DNA of 64,000 bases, taken from assembly GCF_947623445.1 (NCBI RefSeq), contig NC_135242.1, positions 21,700,001 through 21,764,000 of the forward strand, read 5' to 3'. A program made the position numbers and the translations under genes. Origin of the DNA: Clavelina lepadiformis (lineage: Eukaryota > Chordata > Ascidiacea > Aplousobranchia > Clavelinidae). The notes under the pieces are model-generated. The model searched no databases, had not been told where the DNA came from, and saw nothing but the letters and a program-made list of their open reading frames with translations. Shown here in pieces: positions 62,001 to 64,000 of this stretch (its first letter is position 1; every line of letters starts with the position of its first letter).

Positions 62001-63623
62001 ATACCTCCAACTTAAACTCTGAGAAAGGTGTAATTTTTCCCATGTTTAACATCTATAGAATAAACAGAATTATTAAGATAAAGTTTTCTACAATTCAAGT
62101 TAAAAAAACGTGTTGAAACATTCAACTACGTATACCAGAATCAGTCAAGAGGAATTTTTGTTTTTTACCTTTTTGGTTTCGACAACTTTTTGAATAACTT
62201 TGTGACTAAATATCCAGTCATTCTTTTTTAACCTGAAAGTAAAAAATCGCACAAAACCGCAAAATAAACACAAAATGTCATGTTTGCAAAGCTTAAAACA
62301 AACTCTTTGTCAGGAAACGAAATATGTGTATCTAAGTTCTCACTTGATAACATCAACCTTGTTGCTCACTTCTTCTTCGTCGTCATCAAAGAGACCTCCC
62401 TTTGATTTTTGTATAAGCATGTCGTAGGATCTTGCAAATTGCAAACAACCTTCGATATTACAGTTGTCAACCAGTGCAATTGCTAACGTGTATCGCTCGC
62501 AGGTGATTAGTTCCGATATTTGATGAATGACCTCCTTATTGACATCGTCATACGATCGACTCGGCCACAACTTCGCGATTCTTCCCGAAAGTGTCTCTTG
62601 TAGCTGCATAAAGAACAAGATCAATTTCAGTGATTATGTTACGATTAGACAAACATTAAGCACAATTCAAAAGTGAAGCCTTGAAAATGGACTCACAAAT
62701 TTAAAACCTTTATTCAAATTTAACACTCATGTTTATCTGTGTCTACACAAAACCCAGTATTTCAATACATCAAAAAACATCGCAGTCAATGTTTACCGTT
62801 GCTGCTTGTTGTAGCCGTTTTATTTGACTTGAATGTCGACTGTTTTGTATTGCAAGTACACAGAGAACAACAAAATGATCCAGAACCTAAAAAATTGAAA
62901 TACTAAATACATGTACATAAACCTAGATACAAAAAATATCAACACATCATACTGCAAGTGCTACACATGTGAAAAGAAAATTATAATCTTACGCACTCTT
63001 TTCTATTTTATTGGAAAACCTTTGATACAAAATGTGGTTATCCTGTTACCAGAATTAGACAACAACGAGGAAAAGAAATCAAAAACAGCTTTAACCTCTT
63101 CATCTTTTTCTGTAAAAGGCTCCTCCGATTTCTTATTTACAACTTCTGCTACACCCACAACCCTATCTTCTTTTTCTAATATCAGGGGATGACATAAGAT
63201 GTCTCTGGTTTCAAATCCAGTCTTGTTGTCGATTGTTTTGTTAAAATTCTGGTGCTACAAAACATTATGCAACAAAGCTGTTAACAATGCAATTCTCTTT
63301 ACGCTAATGCACATGACTTCATAAGCAATAGTATGTAACATACTGTCTATAATAAATAGTAAGATAAGCTTTATTTTAAGATATTTTTATCCGAATTTAG
63401 CCTAAACAAGTAATACAGCACAGAACGTAAAACATTACCTTACATAAAACATTACCTCATAGGCATTAGCAACATTTATGGGAGTCTTGGTACTCGCTAC
63501 TAGCCCAGCAATTCCGACAGTTATTGGTACAACCAGTTCATTTTTAGCATCACAAACCACATCTTTAAAGGTAGACTTGGAAGTTATATTCCACAGGCGT
63601 GAAGCAAGTTCCTTGCCATCACC
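53084..63623 (-). CDS. cGMP-type 3',5'-phosphodiesterase, PDE6/PDE5 family, with CaaX end; N-terminus off the right edge
   Basis: Seventeen exons in the window, all in phase: 63623-63456, 63254-63096, 62886-62797, 62603-62344, 62232-62169, 62052-62005, 61725-61591, 61276-61133, 60977-60831, 60722-60594, 60349-60240, 59584-59396, 58474-58330, 58153-57995, 54619-54538, 54340-54198, 53281-53084 (789 residues). Two GAF domains come first; each keeps the NK...F...DE motif ([27 protein letters not shown]) tied to cyclic nucleotide binding. The catalytic domain shows [54 protein letters not shown] and the purine-site glutamine in [10 protein letters not shown], so the metal ligands are present. A lysine-rich tail ends KTCRIM, a CaaX box expected to be farnesylated, as in photoreceptor PDE6. 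PDE6-like is my best call; a PDE5/6/11 relative is the safe one. Confidence 0.9.
54620..57994 (-). other. Large intron of the PDE gene
   Basis: This 3.4-kb intron separates the [12 protein letters not shown] exon from the [15 protein letters not shown] exon, much longer than the others in this gene. The flanking phases agree, so no coding exon needs to be missing. It includes a short CA repeat near 56905-56920. Open frames here have no similarity I recognise. Confidence 0.5.
59772..60112 (+). mobile_element. hAT transposon remnant with exact 8-bp duplication, in a PDE intron
   Basis: The ends are CAGGGGTGGGCAAC on the left and, read inward, CAGGGGCGGGCAAC on the right. The 8-bp sequence atctaagc flanks both sides (59764-59771 and 60113-60120). 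Subterminal GC-rich tracts (GGCCCGCGGGCC, GGCCCGC) stand out from the AT-rich surroundings. Inside, the plus strand encodes [20 protein letters not shown] followed by KLRSNL. This is the C-terminal dimerisation motif of hAT transposases of the GTF2IRD2/EPM2AIP1-like type. At 341 bp it is an internally deleted copy keeping only the transposase tail. Confidence 0.9.
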
Positions 63624-64000
63624 CTAAGCACAGGTTCGAAGTAACATATTATGGTGCATTTGCAATGTCTCAACTACTACTCGATCAGCTGTAGTACTTT
63701 GGCATTTAGCCATAGTAAACACATGTTGAATCATTATTAATGTGCAGTAAACAATGTGTATTGTGTAGGTGTCATTATCTATTATATTTTTATTTTACTT
63801 TCAACTTATTGACCAATTGAATGCAAAATATAACAGAAAAGGGTGTTTGCCTGATAGGCGAATGTTAATTTTACGTCTTGGTTCTTTTAGAGCTGTTTTA
63901 ACTTGTTTCCCATCAAATAAATGTCACCGGTTTAGAGAACGTTTTTAGCCATAGCCCACAGACTATTTTTTCTTGGCCCAAATTCGTTTGAAAAAAGAAG

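Overview
The window is animal nuclear DNA, most likely from a tunicate (ascidian). It is AT-rich and carries densely packed, intron-rich genes with short introns. The proteins are deuterostome-like: ADHFE1, C1orf50, ATG3, CWC15, FNTA, GTF2F2, haspin and a GAF/PDE gene ending in a CaaX box. The non-coding DNA is full of small inverted-repeat transposons. The species assignment is an inference. Exon models were built by hand from splice signals, reading phase and recalled family sequences, without an alignment program.

Layout. 1-2105 (-): N-terminal part of a BTB-domain protein running off the left edge. 3531-6378 (+): ADHFE1 in twelve exons, one intron with a GC donor. 7712-9456 (+): C1orf50-like gene whose last intron is mostly a hAT-type MITE. 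12313-16987 (+): ATG3, with a repeat-packed first intron. 17747-18415 (-): single-exon CWC15, tail to tail with ATG3. 19125-21089: a DNA transposon with long inverted repeats, CACTG termini and a TTA target duplication, carrying a decayed gene of an orphan family found in several invertebrates. It interrupts an older repeat. 22969-27572 (+): eight-exon gene of unknown function. 28118-29711 (-): FNTA. 30153-32249 (-): single-exon HEAT-repeat protein. 33003-34361 (-): GTF2F2. 34400-37835 (-): Ty3/gypsy LTR retrotransposon fossil with a long pol frame; its LTR ends about 40 bp upstream of the GTF2F2 start codon. 41191-42159 (-): single-exon seven-helix membrane protein. 45107-49162 (-): haspin kinase. 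53084-63623 (-): PDE6/PDE5-type cyclic nucleotide phosphodiesterase, N-terminus beyond the right edge.

The host genes are mostly unlinked housekeeping functions: autophagy lipidation (ATG3), splicing (CWC15), RNA polymerase II initiation (GTF2F2), protein prenylation (FNTA), mitotic histone H3 phosphorylation (haspin), hydroxyacid metabolism (ADHFE1) and cyclic nucleotide signalling (PDE). One functional link is that the PDE ends in a farnesylation-type CaaX box, and FNTA encodes the shared subunit of the enzymes that modify such ends. The mobile DNA is the least ordinary part: several inverted-repeat elements with exact 8-bp duplications, two insertions that can be read against an uninterrupted paralogous copy, and the CACTG transposon.
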